NCBI GenBank assembly: GCA_030272155.1
Contig: CP126192.1
Location: 4,064,501-4,128,500 of the forward strand
Origin: Tetradesmus obliquus
Lineage: Eukaryota > Chlorophyta > Chlorophyceae > Sphaeropleales > Scenedesmaceae
Direction of reading: 5' to 3'
DNA length: 64,000 nucleotides
Positions 11,316 through 24,152 of this stretch are shown here, one piece after another; within the stretch, counting starts at the first letter, position 1; each line of letters begins with the position of its first letter. The notes beneath the pieces are model-generated. The model worked only from the letters and a program-made list of their open reading frames with translations, did no database searches and was not told where the DNA came from. Made by a program: the position numbers and the translations under genes.

Positions 11316-11701
11316 ATGCCTAAGCGCGCCACGATCATCTTCACCAGTAACGATGGACCACGGCAGGAGGGCCCTGGGCTGTTCGTGTACTACTGCAAGT
11401 ACTCTGGCAAGCACGCTTTCACAACAGGTAGACTTGCAGCAGCCCATGCAGCTCTGCATGCACAGAGCATAGTTAAATCAATTTAACACACAACATTGGT
11501 TTCAGGCATGCAGCATATACTTTGTTGGATCAAGTCCTTGGAGCAGCTGCATGCAGATGGGTGACAAGTCAGCACCATTCCATGGCAAGCAGCCAGTAAC
11601 ACACAGCACTTTCCACCGCAGCAGAACCATCGCCACCACCTGCTCGCAACACGGCCTACCAGCCAACACAAGCCAGCAACACAACAGGCTCTCTTACAGC
11701 C

Positions 11702-11733
<32 letters not shown>

Positions 11734-13154
11734 AGATGTGGACATAGACACACTGCCGCGCAGGCGCACAGACAACGCGCGCATCCTTGACAAGAGCAAG
11801 CACACCATCAAGCTCTACACCAGCGAGTCAGGCACCAAGCTGCTGAGGCGCAAAGATGGCAGCGTGGAGCGGCAGCACAGGCTCAGCATAGGCACGCTGC
11901 CTGTGGCGTACACAAGCGATGGCAGCAGCGACATACTGTACATCATGGACAGGGCCGTGACGTCATACAACAGAGATGCGGGTGAGAGCGGAGCAGCTGT
12001 TTGTACGGCGGTGCCGTTGGTGTGGTTTGTGATATAGTGGTGCCTGTGCTGCGGTGCCAGGGGCAGCAGCGGAGCATCAGCCACCACAGCAGCCTCATCC
12101 AGTGACAGAAGCACTATATTGTCGGCAGCAGGGACTGTGCTGGTCATTGACGCGGTGTAGCACGTGTGCAAGTCACAGCTGTGGATGCCCAGCACAGCTG
12201 CTCAGTGTGCAGCATCTGCGTCAGCTGGCAGAGTCATGTCAAATGCTGGTTGGCAGAGTCCATCGCAGACAGCGTCATGCATCATGCGATGCTGCCACAT
12301 GCTGTTGGTCCAGTCACCCTTGTAGGTAATGTACGCTGAAGCAGTATGCTGCAACTGTCACCTAGAAACTACAAGATCTGTCAATACGCATAACACATTC
12401 GCTTGTCGCTGCAGGCGCTGGCGACCGCGTTCCTGTGCCTCCCTGCATCCGCGTGGGCGAGTCTGGCAATGTGGAGGTCACGATTGAGCTGGAGGACAGG
12501 GAGAAGCACGTGGCCATCGGCAAGATCACCGCAGACGCAGTGCGCGTGCACATCACAGGTGCGCGGCAAAAGTGTGGCGGCAGCCGCAGTGGTGGGATTG
12601 GCGGGATAAGATGCGCAGACTGGGAGATGAACAGCAGCAGACACCTGACACCCGATGTTGCATGTGACACGTTGGCAAGGTCCACTCTGGGTTGCAGTGA
12701 GTACGTCACCAACTGCAGCAACGTAGCAGCAGTTGCAGCAGCCACAGCAGTATTGTGTGTACTCTGTGTGTTGCAGTAGCCAAGCCTTCATGGCACCAGC
12801 TAAGTGTCTGGTGGCCTAGTGGTTTTTGTGCATGTTATGACCTTCACGTTGTGTTTGCGCTGCCCTTCGTTCTTTCACTGCTCGTCTGTATCCACCTGCC
12901 GCTGCTCTCTTGCAGGCAACGCCAAGCACGAGAGCGCGCAGCAGGAGGTGCTAGCACTCATGGCCAAGACGCTCACGCTGCGCCTCACCAACCTCACGCT
13001 GCTGCGCGGCGCCAGCAGCCACAGCCGCGTGCTGGTTGTGGAGATGCTCAACACACGGCAGGTGTATGCGCGGCTGCGCGGCATACCCATGCCGCAGCGG
13101 CAGCAGGACAAGCCGGGCTTCAGGAAGCCCAAGCCCTGGCACCACGGGCTGTGA
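11316..13154 (+). CDS. STEEP1-like / UPF0235 (DUF167) two-domain protein
   Basis: Four exons, 11316-11427, 11736-11981, 12415-12558 and 12916-13154, encode 246 aa. The N-terminal half matches the STEEP1 (CXorf56/UPF0428) family: MPKRATIIFTSN, LFVYYCKYSGKHAFTT, LPRRRTDNARILDKSKH, ERQHRLSIGTLPVAYTS and ILYIMDRAVTSYN. The C-terminal half matches the UPF0235/DUF167 fold seen fused in plant homologues: VEVTIELEDREKHVAIGKI, LTNLTLLRGASSHSRVLVVE. Human STEEP1 aids ER exit of STING; the plant and algal role is unknown. Homologues carry two CxxC pairs as probable metal ligands, but here they read CKYS and SIGT, so three of four cysteines are gone. Intron 1 ends in an uninterrupted (CTG)nCAG tract. Confidence 0.85.
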
Positions 13155-13376
13155 GGGGTTGCTGGCTGGACCCCAGCTCGCGAGCTGCTGGTTGTGTTTG
13201 GCAATATGCAGGGAGGGCGGGAGGGCTGCTTGGTGCAAGCTGGTGTGTGCTGTATGTGCTGTATGTGCCGTCGCTGCGAAGCGCACCTGGGTGCTGCTGT
13301 GCGTTCTTGTGCCGCAGCGGCAGCAGGACAAGCCGGGCTTTGGAAAGCCCAAGCCCTTGCACCACGGGCTGTGAGG
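13091..13376 (+). repeat. Duplicated 3' coding end of the STEEP1-like gene
   Basis: 13091-13156 (the last ~20 codons and stop) is repeated at 13311-13376 with few changes. The copy still reads as an in-frame PQRQQDKPGFGKPKPLHHGL plus stop, and follows GTGCCGCAG, which could act as a splice acceptor. Confidence 0.8.
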
Positions 13377-14204
13377 GGGGGCTGCAAGGCGGGGCGCAAT
13401 CGGGTGCTGGCTTGGGAGGAATGTCGGAAGGCCAGGGATGGGCCGCATGGTGTTGCATTATGTTTGCTGGCGCTAGTGGTTGCACGTGCCGGCGCTGCGA
13501 ACTGCACTCGTGGGTTGTTGTGCACGCTGTGCTGTGCAGGGTTTGGCTGCAGCTGTCCAGCTGGGGCAGTGTGCTAATCTGCTTCATTTCTGCACTGGCC
13601 AACGTGCGTGTGCGTGCCACATATGGACAGTGGGCAGGAACAGGAGGACCTCAGCACGGGTGGAAAGGTCTGAAACAGCACTGGCCAGATCGAGCAAGCA
13701 CACCATCACATCAGGCTGCTTGTGTCAAGCAAGTTGTGCTGTCAAGCGTGATCGTCTGGTAGTTTCCGTGTTTCCGTAAGTTCGGACGATGTCGAAGGGT
13801 TGTTTTCGTCTGTTCGTCCAGGCGCGCTATCCGTGCCCGATCTGCAGTACACTTCCAGTTTTTTGATCGACTTCGACATGTGTGATGATTTGCTACTACG
13901 TTCGGCTTCTTTGATTTGGTTGTGTAATTGATCATTTTGTAATCGCGTGCGCTGCTGAATCGACCGACATCCCTCGCGGAGGCGACCTGGTCGAAAAGGC
14001 GCTAGCTCAGGCACGGATACCAACTATACCACGTGATGCCAAAGACATCTGTCCCCTGGTTAAAAGTGCACAGACAATGCCTCTCAAGGCAACTGGTTTT
14101 CAGTTGAACATCAGGGTTCGCAGCCATATGTTTCACAGATCTGTGAACTCCTCCACAAACCTAAGTTGTCAGAGCCTGGTTGGTACTGGCCCAGTAGTAC
14201 CAGG
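13377..14204. other. Intergenic stretch with a compositionally distinct patch
   Basis: 13740-14040 is unlike its surroundings: rich in TCG/CGA, poor in CTG/GCA, with a 93-codon minus-strand open frame (13742-14023) of mixed, charged composition. No family is recognised. TGTAA motifs at about 13923-13942 could be 3'-end signals for the upstream gene, but they lie 770 nt past its stop. Confidence 0.35.
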
Positions 14205-17200
14205 ATGCTGACAGCGAGGCCGTTGCAGCCTTCAAAGGGCCTGCTGCACCCCCCAGCACACACAAGCCTTGCAGCAAGGGCTTGCAGGCCTTCACACCGA
14301 TCAAGGCCAGGACTGGGAACAGCCATTTCATGCACACGTTCATGTGCAGTAGCTGCCTGCAGCAGGCCCAGTAGCAACGGCAGTAACAGCGCCGCATATC
14401 TAGCAGCAAGCAACTGGTCAACAGCACATCAGAAGCAAGACAAGCGCAGGCACGTCATTGTCTCCAGCAGCAGCAGTTGGCGCGCGGCAGACAGCGATGG
14501 AGTTGGCGAGTACATCGACACCCTCACAACCAAGGTTGCTGCCATGGCTTCCGGGTCAAGCCATTGAGCAGCAAGTAGCTTCAGGACGCAAGCAGGACAA
14601 ACCAACTTCTGCAGCATGTGTCAGCCCAGTGGTATTTGAGCCAGTTTCAGCCGTAGCATGCATGCGGCATCACATCCACACATGTTGGCACCGTTGTGCA
14701 TGCATGTGGGCTGCTGTGCGCGCCACCGTTTTGCACCACCTCACAAGCTTGGTGCCAGCTCATCAGCTGACCAGCTGATCAGATGTCATGACATCACTGC
14801 AGGTTTGCTGGGGTCGGCATGTGAGCCAGCTTGTAGAGTTGAGCATTGCAGGAAGCTTGCAGCAAGCTGGCGCTGTGCTTCACGGGTGTGCCTGCTGCTC
14901 CACCTGCAGGTGAGGGGCCTGGCTGATGCAGTAAAGGCCTTTGTGCCTTCAAAAGCGTCAGAGGTCATGACTGACGAGGAGGTGGACAGAACAACAGCCT
15001 ACATCACAAGGTGAGTGCTGTGAACAGTAGAGCGCATGCCGCGGCTGGAAGTCTAAAACGCAGCCACCTGCAGGCCCTGCCACCCAGTACCTGCTGCCGC
15101 AGCCGCCACACATGCGTTTCAGTTGGGCTGCTGCTGAGCTTACTGTTGGTGCATTTGCAGACCATTGCCTCCATCATACTGCCGCAGGTACACAGACCTG
15201 CTGCTGCTTGAGGTGGACGAGGAGGTCAAGGAGTTTGTGGCCACACTCAAGGACTGGTCGCTGACCTGGCTGCAGCAGGACGGCCGCGTGCTGCTGGGCC
15301 TGACTGGCGCCCCTGCAGGGCAGTACTTTGGGGATGAGGTGGTACGCTTCTTTGTGCCAGAGGGGGCAGCATGCAGCAGGGCCAGAGGGGAGGAGGAGCA
15401 GGGCTTGAAGGTGCTGCCACGGCACAGCTTGGCGTGAGTGGCTGCGGTGCTGCAGTGCCTGGCATGGTGTGCATTGGCTGAATTGACAGTGAGCCGCTGC
15501 TGAGCTTGCTAGGTGCATCAAGCATGCGTGCGTGCAGTGAGCTGCACGAGGCTGAATGGCGACGATTTGAAGCACGCATTGCAAGCTGTGCAGTGCAGCA
15601 CATCATGTCTCTGAATATCTTGACAAGCAACCCGTACACATGCACGTCAGAGTCACTGCTGCCTGCTGTGCCGGTCCTCCCTCTGCCTGTGTGCTGTCTG
15701 ACTGCAGCCCTGGAGACATGGTGCTGCTGACTGCTGGCAAGGGCGGGCCCCTGGTGGGCGGCGGCTGGGACGAAAACATGATGTATGGCGTTGTCACGGA
15801 GCGCAGCAGGAACTGGATCAAGGTGGCCTTTGAGACTGGCCCTGACAAGTCTGAGCTGCAGGACTGTGACACCTGGAGGTGAGGGGGTGGCAGGGCTCAT
15901 CATACCTCTGCCAGCTGCCGGGCTGTGGTGCGCTCTTTCCCTGGCAGTGCTGAGTGCGTTATACCATGTGGCGAGGGCTGCTGGGGGAGTAGCGGGACAG
16001 GCACCTGGCCAGCCATAGATGTGGTGCTTTCCAGGCTCGTGTGACAGTGATGGTGGCTTATCTCTGCAATGGTGTTTGTGACCAACCCGCATGTCATGTG
16101 GGATGGTGGGATGCACGCCGAACTTCCTGCTTTATGTGCGATGGTAGCAGCACTGTGTCCTGCTAGCACACTAGCACTAGTGTGCGCTGCTGCTGCCATC
16201 GCATGCTTACACTGCTATCTTTGTCGCGTGGATTGCCTGCCTGCTGCTACTGCTGCAGGCTTGACAAGTCTGTCAACACCCTCACCACAGAGCGAGCACT
16301 GTTGGCTCTGGTGTCGCTGTGGAACCGCGTGCCTTTCAGCAGCGGCACGTGGTCCTTCTCTAGCTTACTGGGCGGGTCTGTTGCAGGCCTGCTAGGCAGG
16401 CAGGCCACACCAGAGCATGACAATCCGCTGAGGGATGACATTGAGGAGTTCTTTGAGGACTTTTCGGAGGAGGCAGGCCACAGGCGCCACATGGGGGCTC
16501 TGGAAGGCACCTCACTGGCTGACGTCATCATGCGCGCTGATGACGCCTTTGACTGGAGCAGCCTGCCTGCAGAGGCGGGTAAGCAGCAGCTGCAGTTGCC
16601 TGTGGGTTTGTTGCTGCCAGCCTGGCAGTGCCAGCTACCAGCTAGTGCCAGCTAGCAGCTGCCTGCAGGCAGTGGCCTGGCACGTGATGGAAAGAAGCAC
16701 TACTCAGTGCTTGCTGCTGTGATATGCGCATGTGTTGCCTGATCGGCAAGCTACAGAGCATCAAGAACGCCACGTTGTCACGCATATCAACCAAAATGTA
16801 GCAAGCCTACCTGCTGGCGTACGTCAGTCCTTGTGACACGCTCCACAGCAGTGCATTTGCGAGACAACCAAACTGCATATCTGAAACAGATGCTGCCCTC
16901 GTACACTGGCAAAGCTAACTTTGCTCTACTCGGCTGCAGGTGGCATGCCTGAAAGAGCCATCCTGGAAGCCCGCAAGATGCTGCCATCAGCCGGCCGCCC
17001 TGACATGGCTGCAACAGCAGCCATGCTGAAGCAGCTGGAGCAGCAGGGGCTGCTGGCCAGTGCAAAGCACAGCTTCCGCCTTGATGCGTCTCAGCTTATT
17101 GCTATCTCAACAGCGATGCTGAACCCAGTCACACTGCTGCATGGGCCGCCAGGCACTGGCAAGACCACCACCATCGGGGCCCTGCTGTTCTTCCTCAGGT

Positions 17201-20200
17201 GAGCTGCACCCACCCGCGATGCAAGCGCAACGCTTTGAAGCAATTGTAGACTGGTCTGGCGTAGCACGGTATGTGAGATATGTTTATTGTGATGCAGGCA
17301 GGCCTCCGTTGTCTTGGGTCACTTGCAGTGCATGCAGAGCCACTGTTCGCAGATGCACACTGCCCACCTGCAGCTGCCGCGAGCTTGTACGATCTGATGG
17401 CAGGTGGGAGGACTACACGTCAGCTTACTGCTGCTCGATGTGGCTGTGTGCCTTGCATGTACTCACACAGGCGGAAATTCGGCTACAAGGGCAAGATCCT
17501 GGCTGCCGCGCAGTCCAACGTGGCCGTGGACAACATGCTGGAGACCGCAATGAAGCGTGAGTGCGAGGAGGCAGGCTGATGCTCAAACTACTGCAGACTA
17601 GAGGCAAAGTTGCTGGAGACAGCACTGGAGCGTGAGTGGGTTAGGGCACGCCGATGGGCAAATCTATGCAGACTAGAGGCGGTGTTGCTCCAGCAAGCGA
17701 CTTCGCTGATTGAGGCAGAGCATCGGATGCTGTGGCGTGGGCCGCGTTGCACTGGCTTCTTATATGCACAAGCAGAAGACAACGCATTGTGAAGCACAAA
17801 AAGCCTGCTGGTAGTGGCTTGTTGTGATGCGCTTGCTTTCAACTGAGTGCGGATGTGCTGCTGTCCCTTCGGCATCCCCAATGAGCCTTACTGCTGCTTT
17901 ACACTGCTGTTTGCAGGTGGCGGGCTGCGTGTGCTGCGTGTGGGTGAGCCAGTGAAGGTGCGCAGCAGCCTGCAGCGCTGCACGCTGCGCGCACAGGTGG
18001 AGGCAGCAGTGGCCAAGGACACCACCATATGTGAGGCAAGGGAGGAGCAGCGAAGCCTGCGGCAGCAGCTGCGGACCATGCTTAAGTCGCGCCGGTGAGA
18101 CATGCTGCCAACAGAGCACCCTGCGCTGCTTTGCAGCCGAGTGTCCGCTGCTTTGCTGGTCCCTGCAGGCACTCTGTATAGCATGTAACCATGCCAAAGC
18201 ACAATAGCTGGCGTGCTCGTGTTGCACTTTGGATCTTGACCAAAATGGTTCGGTGGTGTGTGCCTGCTGGCTTGTGCTGTGATGTGATGCAGTTCTTCCG
18301 GCTACGAGCGCAAGCTGCTGTATGAGCGCCTGGATGAACTCAACGCATTGATTGACAAGAAGGTGACCATGACATGCGTCGTTATGGCGCTAGATTGCCA
18401 GCTTCTTTTTCACTAGCATAGTGATTGCGCTGCACCAGGCTAAGCAGAAAGTACGCACTGCTGTTGTGCAGCCGTAGTGTCAGGGAAGTAGTTCATGCCC
18501 TTTTGCAGCCTCACGCAGTTGATGTGCGCCAATAAACGAATGCATGAACGCCAGTGGCACGCTGCTTCAAGCCACATGCCAGCAGTTGCTGCCTTGTGTT
18601 CTGCTGCAGGTCAGGCGCATCACGCAGCAGCTGCTGGCTGAGGCTGAGGTGGTGGGCGTGACCTGCACTGGCGCTGCAGGGCCTGAGCTGGCTGGTGCTG
18701 CTTTTGACATGGTGGTCATTGATGAGGGCAGTCAGGCCTCAGAGTGAGCGTGCTGCACCGTTAGTAGCTGATGCTATTATGCAGCGGGTTGTCTGATACG
18801 TGATGTTTCCACACATGGAAGGCTGCTCATGCCTGAGAGGGCAGACAGGCCTCAGATTGAGCGCAGCTGCGTGTTGGTGGGCACCGTCACGCTGCTGGAT
18901 TGAGGACAAGGGACCAGCGACACACTGCTGCTGCTGCTGTTGCTGCTGCTGCTGTTCCCAGGCCCGAGGCGCTCATCCCGCTGATGAAGGGCTGCAGGCG
19001 TGTGGTGCTGGTGGGCGACCACAAGCAGCTGCCTCCAGTGGTCAAGAGCAGCGAGGCTGCTGCAGGAGGGCTGGGGCAGTCGCTGTTTGAGCGGCTCATG
19101 GACATCGGCGCGCCCAGCGCCATGCTGCAGGTTGGCAGTGAAAAGCAATGGGTCTCTTGCACGAGCACGCTGCTTTGCATTGCCTACTTGCCGCCTGCTG
19201 GTGCCGCACGCATGATGCCAGCGTTCCATGCTGCGATGTGTTGTCAAGAGCTGCCACGTGTTACCCTTCTATCTCACCATGCCATGTCATGACTTCCGCA
19301 CGCCTATTCTATCCTGCACATGCACAGGTGCAGTACCGTGCGCACCCCGCGTTGATGGACTTCATCAATTCGCAGTTCTACAGCGGCCTGCTCAGCAATG
19401 GCGTAGCAGCAGCAGACCGCCCCCCGCCGCGCGGCTTCCCCTTCCCCGCTGCTGGCGTGCCAATCGTGTTTGTGGCGGTGGACGGCAAAGAGAAGAGCAA
19501 CGTGCGCGGCAGCAAGCTGAACGAGCAGGTGCGGAGCGCGAGCTGCTGCTGACTGCTTGCTCAGCCACGGCTGTACAAGCACTGCAGATCTAGGCGTTGG
19601 TGTGCACCAGGCACATGCCAAGGCGTGAGGTGTTGCCGGTATGCTTGTAGCTTCTTTATCTACCCTCTCAATGGGCTTGATGCTGCGGGCACAAGCACAG
19701 CTTGGCAGCCTCTTATCATTGGCATGTGTCGTGGTATGCAACACAATGAGCTATCCTGACTTGCACCTGTTCTTGCTGCTCACACTGTGCTGCTTCCGGC
19801 GGCTTGCACTCTTCCGTCTCTGCTATGGCTGCAGGAGGCTGCTGTTGTGCAAAGTGTTGTGACCATGCTGGTGCAGCGCTGCGGGCTTGCGCCTGGCGAC
19901 CTTGGCGTCATCAGCCCCTACGCGGCGCAGGTGTCGCTGCTGAGCAAGCAGCTGCAGGAGCGGGGCTACACCATCAACGCCCGCGGCGGCAGCTCAGACT
20001 CTGATGATGAAAGTGCGGCCAGTGGCACTGCAACTTTGCACCTTTGCCAGTGGCTTGCTGTTCAGCTTGCATGGTAGTACTCGTGTCATTTACAGTCGAG
20101 TGATGATAACAAGCATCAGCTGCCTTGCTAATGTAAATTGCACGCAAAGGTAATAGCTGAGACACTGCGCGCCACTCACTGCGGTGGCTGCAGCAACAAA

Positions 20201-20786
20201 CCTAGTGCAGGTGCATGTTGTCACAGATATCATCACAGCTGCTGCTGTTGCTGCCGCTGCGCCAGGCTGGGTGGCTGACGAGCTGGAGGTCAAGTCAGTT
20301 GACGGCTACCAGGGGCGGGAGAAGGAGGTCATCCTGCTCAGCACAGTGAGGGCCAACAGCCAGCAGCAGGTGCGGCTGCGCTGCCAGCTTGTGTGTTGTC
20401 ATTGTGTGCACCGCCTTTTGTGAGCAAGAGCAGGGCTTGACTAGTAACATTGTGATGACATGCTGCCCTGCTCCGAGCATTGCCCGCTTTTGCCGCGTAC
20501 GATCAACGCCAGCAGTACCCCGTCGACTGCTTCCATCTGCTTTACATGCTAAACAACTCTGAAAACTCCATGTTAACTGCTGCAAACATGCTTGCTTGTT
20601 GCGTGCATGCAGGTTGGCTTTGTTGACGACTGGCGCCGCGCCAACGTGGCGCTGAGCCGTGCGCGCACAGCGCTGGTGGTGGTGGGCCACAGGAGCACGC
20701 TGCGCGGCAGTGAGACCTGGGACGCCTTCCTGAAGCATGTCGCGCAGCAGGGCTGCGTCGTCAAGCAAGAGCAGCTGCGGCTGTAG
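14205..20786 (+). CDS. UPF1-like SF1 DNA/RNA helicase (SMUBP2-type), probably organellar
   Basis: Phase-consistent exons: 14910-15010, 15188-15433, 15708-15878, 16259-16578, 16940-17198, 17471-17556, 17917-18094, 18293-18362, 18610-18743, 18962-19130, 19328-19528, 19835-20012, 20266-20369 and 20613-20786 (797 codons). A tentative first exon, 14205-14534 (AAG|GTTGCT, phase 0), adds 110 Ala/Ser/Arg-rich residues like a transit peptide, for 906 aa in total. Helicase motifs run in order: [11 protein letters not shown], Ia [72 protein letters not shown] and [18 protein letters not shown]. The region before motif I matches the beta-barrel/stalk part of IGHMBP2/UPF1 helicases. It should unwind nucleic acid with ATP; the substrate is unknown. 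Confidence 0.9.
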
Positions 20787-20915
20787 CCATGTGCAGCTGC
20801 ATCACAGTTGAAAGCAGACGCGGCAGCTGCAACTGCAGCTGTGCTGCAGCGCTGGTGTGTCTGAGCCAAGAGCGCTAGCTGTTCTGGCCGGTGTGTCCAG
20901 TGTGTGGTAGATTGA

Positions 20916-20920
20916 TGTAA
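20916..20920 (+). terminator. Poly(A) signal TGTAA for the helicase gene
   Basis: TGTAA 130 nt after the stop, the usual chlorophyte nuclear polyadenylation signal. Confidence 0.5.
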
Positions 20921-21397
20921 GGTTTACACCCTGACGACGTCGGTCTGTTGCAGCAGGTAGCCCAGTCAACGTACTTGCAATGCGCGCGCTTTGGCTGGTT
21001 GGCGACAGGCCTGCCTCAGAATTTGACAGGCCTGGCTCAATATTCAAGAGTACTCGGGGGGCCCTGCATCTTGACTTCACGCAAATCCTTTGTTACACAC
21101 CACATGTTTCCAAAGACAACATGACTCAAGGCTCAAGCTCTTACCCAGAGTCTCTGCAACACTAACCACCAGCATGGGGATAAAGAAGTTGCTGGCAACC
21201 CCTAAACCCTAACACATGTTGCCTCACAAGGACTGCACTGCCTCCAAAACATGGGGATTCCCAACAAACTTGAACTGCCCCCAACGTGCGTGCAACGTTC
21301 CGCACATGCGTGTAGACTTGCACGCGCTGCTGATGCCTTGCATGACACAGGATGGCCCCTCTCGAGGGTCCATCAGACAACTCAGCCGCAGCGCCGC
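20921..21397. other. Convergent 3' region, helicase / bicupin
   Basis: No gene seen. TTACA at 21092-21096 (TGTAA on the minus strand) may end the bicupin transcript. A single telomere-like CCCTAAACCCTAA sits at about 21199-21211 and is not repeated. Confidence 0.4.
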
Positions 21398-24152
21398 CTA
21401 TTGCGAGGGTGGCAGCTGGGCCGGTGCGAAACCTCCCAGGGAGTAGTCAATCTCCCTAGCAGCAGCATCACTGATGTTGAGGCTGGCAGCAACATACGCA
21501 GGCGGCACCGTGCCCAGGAAGTTACCAACATCCACATTCGTGAACAGCCCGGCGTTGAAGATCAGCACCACGTGCGCCATCTGCTGTCCGATGTTGCGCA
21601 GGTAGTGGCCGCTGCCGCGCGGCGCAAAGCCCAGATCACCAGGCTGCAGCACTCCTCCTGCTGACTGGCCAGGCTCTGTGAAGACGCCCACCTCCAGTGT
21701 GCCGTTGATGACAAACTGCCACTCGTCGAAGCTGCGTGCAGCATGTGTTGTACGGCAGCAACAGGTTGTGCAGTGGAGACGTCAGCAGAGTACGTGCGCT
21801 GACACGCCGGCAGCACACTTGCGGCAGTTTGACAGATGCCTGCTCAGTGAGAAGACGCGTCTGCGCGTGTTTAAAATGAAGGCAGGCAACGGACCGCATG
21901 AAGGCCTACTGCACATGCCGGGATGGTTACACAGCAATGCATGATTGCATGGTGACCCTGTGTGCCGCTCACTTGAGGTGCCAGTGCAGCTGGCGCATGC
22001 CGCCCGGTGCGATGCGCACGATGGCCCCGGACATGTCAGTGGCCACAGGGAAGCGCGTCACGTCAGCCATGTTCACGTAGGATCCATCCGCATTCACCAC
22101 CTGCACGCAGTCAGCAGACAGCAGGCAATGGAGGCATCAGCAGCACCCCAAGTTGTCTTAGTATGAAAGGCAGACTTGTTGCTCCCTCGCCTTTATACAA
22201 AATGCAGCGCCGCATCAGCAGCACAATTAGCATCATCTTCAGCATGCTTTTATCATGCATGGAGCAGCATCGCACGCTACACCAACAGCTGCTCACCTCG
22301 TGCGTGTTCTGCAGCAGCGGGTACCTGTGGATGAGCTTGGGGAACTGCACCGGCAGCAAGGGAGCCTGCGCCAGCATCTGCCGCAGGCTGCCCTGAGGAA
22401 TGAAGCTGGGCTTGCCGCCTGCGCTGCCGTCCAGGATGCGCTGCGCTGCGGCAGTGCTGATGCCAAGCGCCTGCACATGCATGCGTACTCAGCCATGCGG
22501 CCCAGGCAACCAGTGTCAGTAAACGCAGTTTGTCCCCACAAAGCTTGTGCAACCATACGTGGTGCATGGTGCTTGGCTGCAGATATGTGTGCCTGTACCC
22601 TCATGTGTCAGCAGCAGCAGCAGCGGCAGTGTTGCCAGTGGCACTGTGGCCAGCCACGAGGAGGCACCAATACACGCACCAAACTGCCAGCAGCAGCAAT
22701 TCAAGTGTGCACATGCGCACCTGCGCTAGTGTTGCCAGTGGCACCGTGGCCAGCCACGAGGAGGCGCTGAAGGAGGTCAGCTCGTTGAAGTCGGGTGCGT
22801 TGTAGCCGGTGACGTAGGTGCAGCCCGAGGGGCCCAGGCCCACAATGCTGTGCGGCACGTTTGCTGGGAAGTACCACAGGTCGCCTGCAGCACGATTGGC
22901 ACAGGGCGGAGTCACATACACGGCATCAACACAGGGCAGCAGAAGGTGCCGCAGCAAAGCACGGCACAATGCATGCTGCAGCTGCCCTCAGCCCTCAGCC
23001 TTGACAGCCTGCAGGGTGTGCATGCAGGTGGCACTTGCAGAATGCAAGGGCGCGCTGCGGCTGCTGGTGTGCACCATTAGCGAGTTGTGCACACCATCTG
23101 GTCAAAGTAACCCAAGCAGCCACGGAGTGTGTGCAAGCACGGCATGCTGCCACACATGTTCACAGCGCAAAGTTTGAAGCGCCGCGGTTCACCTGCTGTG
23201 AAGTTCCAGGTATCACTTGGGTGCAGCTTGGACTCGTCAGTTGCTGTGCCCCTGCAGCGGTAACACAACCCACGCAGCAGGCGTAATTGTGGTGCACACT
23301 TACAGCGGGTCACAGCAGCAAGCTTCTATTTGTAGCTTCCCAGGCTTGTTGCATTGGAGCAGGCCGTGCGCTGCGCATGCTAGATGAAGAGCACAGCTGC
23401 TGCTCCTCCCTGGCAGACGGCTGCCGATCCGGCAGTCAAACCCCTATGCTCTGCGTTGTGCTGTGCATGCCTGCTGCTGCTGGACATGCACGCAGATGCA
23501 GCCTGGGCCAACAACACATCAGCAGCATGCCACAGCAAGATATCGAGCCCAACACTGACAGAGACAGGTGCAGCACTGGCACGCATGCAACCGCAGGGTG
23601 AGGCCCGCCTGCCACGCCATGCAGTGTGCCCAATCTTTCTGCGGCTCACATGCAGGCGCCGTCAATGACGACTGCCCACTCGGCCACGTCATGCCAGTGC
23701 AGCTCCCGCAGGCCGCCAGGCTTCAGCTGGAACAGCGCCCCTGCGATGGTGCTGGCCGACAGCGTGGCATTCGTGCTGGCCTTGAAGCGGCCGCCTGGGA
23801 ACTCCTGCCAGGGGACCTTGGAGAACGCCTCCGTGTACTGCACTTGCAGGGCACGATCGTATGTTAGGGAAGCAGAGACGGGATCATCGTTGGGCACTGT
23901 GTGATCAGCTGCACTGGCGGTTGCAGATACCCTTTAAGGGGCCAGCTGCAAGTTTTGAAGCCTGAGGAGCGTTTGTGCTGTGCAGTTTCGTCACGCTGAA
24001 GGGCGAAGATCAACGGCAGCAGAGCAAGGTGAGCCTGAAGTGATGCAGTTCACCTTGTCAGCCACAGCTGCATGCACCAGAAGCAGCAGCGTCATTGCAG
24101 CAGCCACAGCGTGCGCCACCGGCAGCCGATTGAGATTCATTGCTAGTTGCAT
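21398..24152 (-). CDS. Secreted bicupin, oxalate-decarboxylase-like
   Basis: Phase-consistent exons are 23650-23908, 23193-23251, 22721-22884, 22297-22470, 21973-22100 and 21398-21731. The first exon near 24152 encodes a signal peptide (MNLNRLPVAHAVAAAM...LLLVHAAVA), but its donor and the join to 23908 are unresolved. Both cupin domains keep the manganese ligands. Cupin 1 has GGLRELHWHDVAEWAVVIDG and a later VPHSI; cupin 2 has GGMRQLHWH, then DEWQFVINGT across an intron, and GSGHYL. The spacing HxHxxxxE and the GDLWYFPANVPHS block are typical of oxalate decarboxylase/oxidase bicupins, which split oxalate to formate and CO2 in the secretory path or outside the cell. The substrate is inferred, not shown. 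Confidence 0.85.

Noticed and set aside
12875-13620. Long minus-strand open frames antisense to the STEEP1-like gene
   Set aside because: Shadow frames of a GC-rich coding and repeat region; no conserved residues.
21199-21211. Telomere-like CCCTAAACCCTAA
   Set aside because: Fewer than two repeats with no array around it; likely chance. The same applies to CCTAACCCTAG near 49004.
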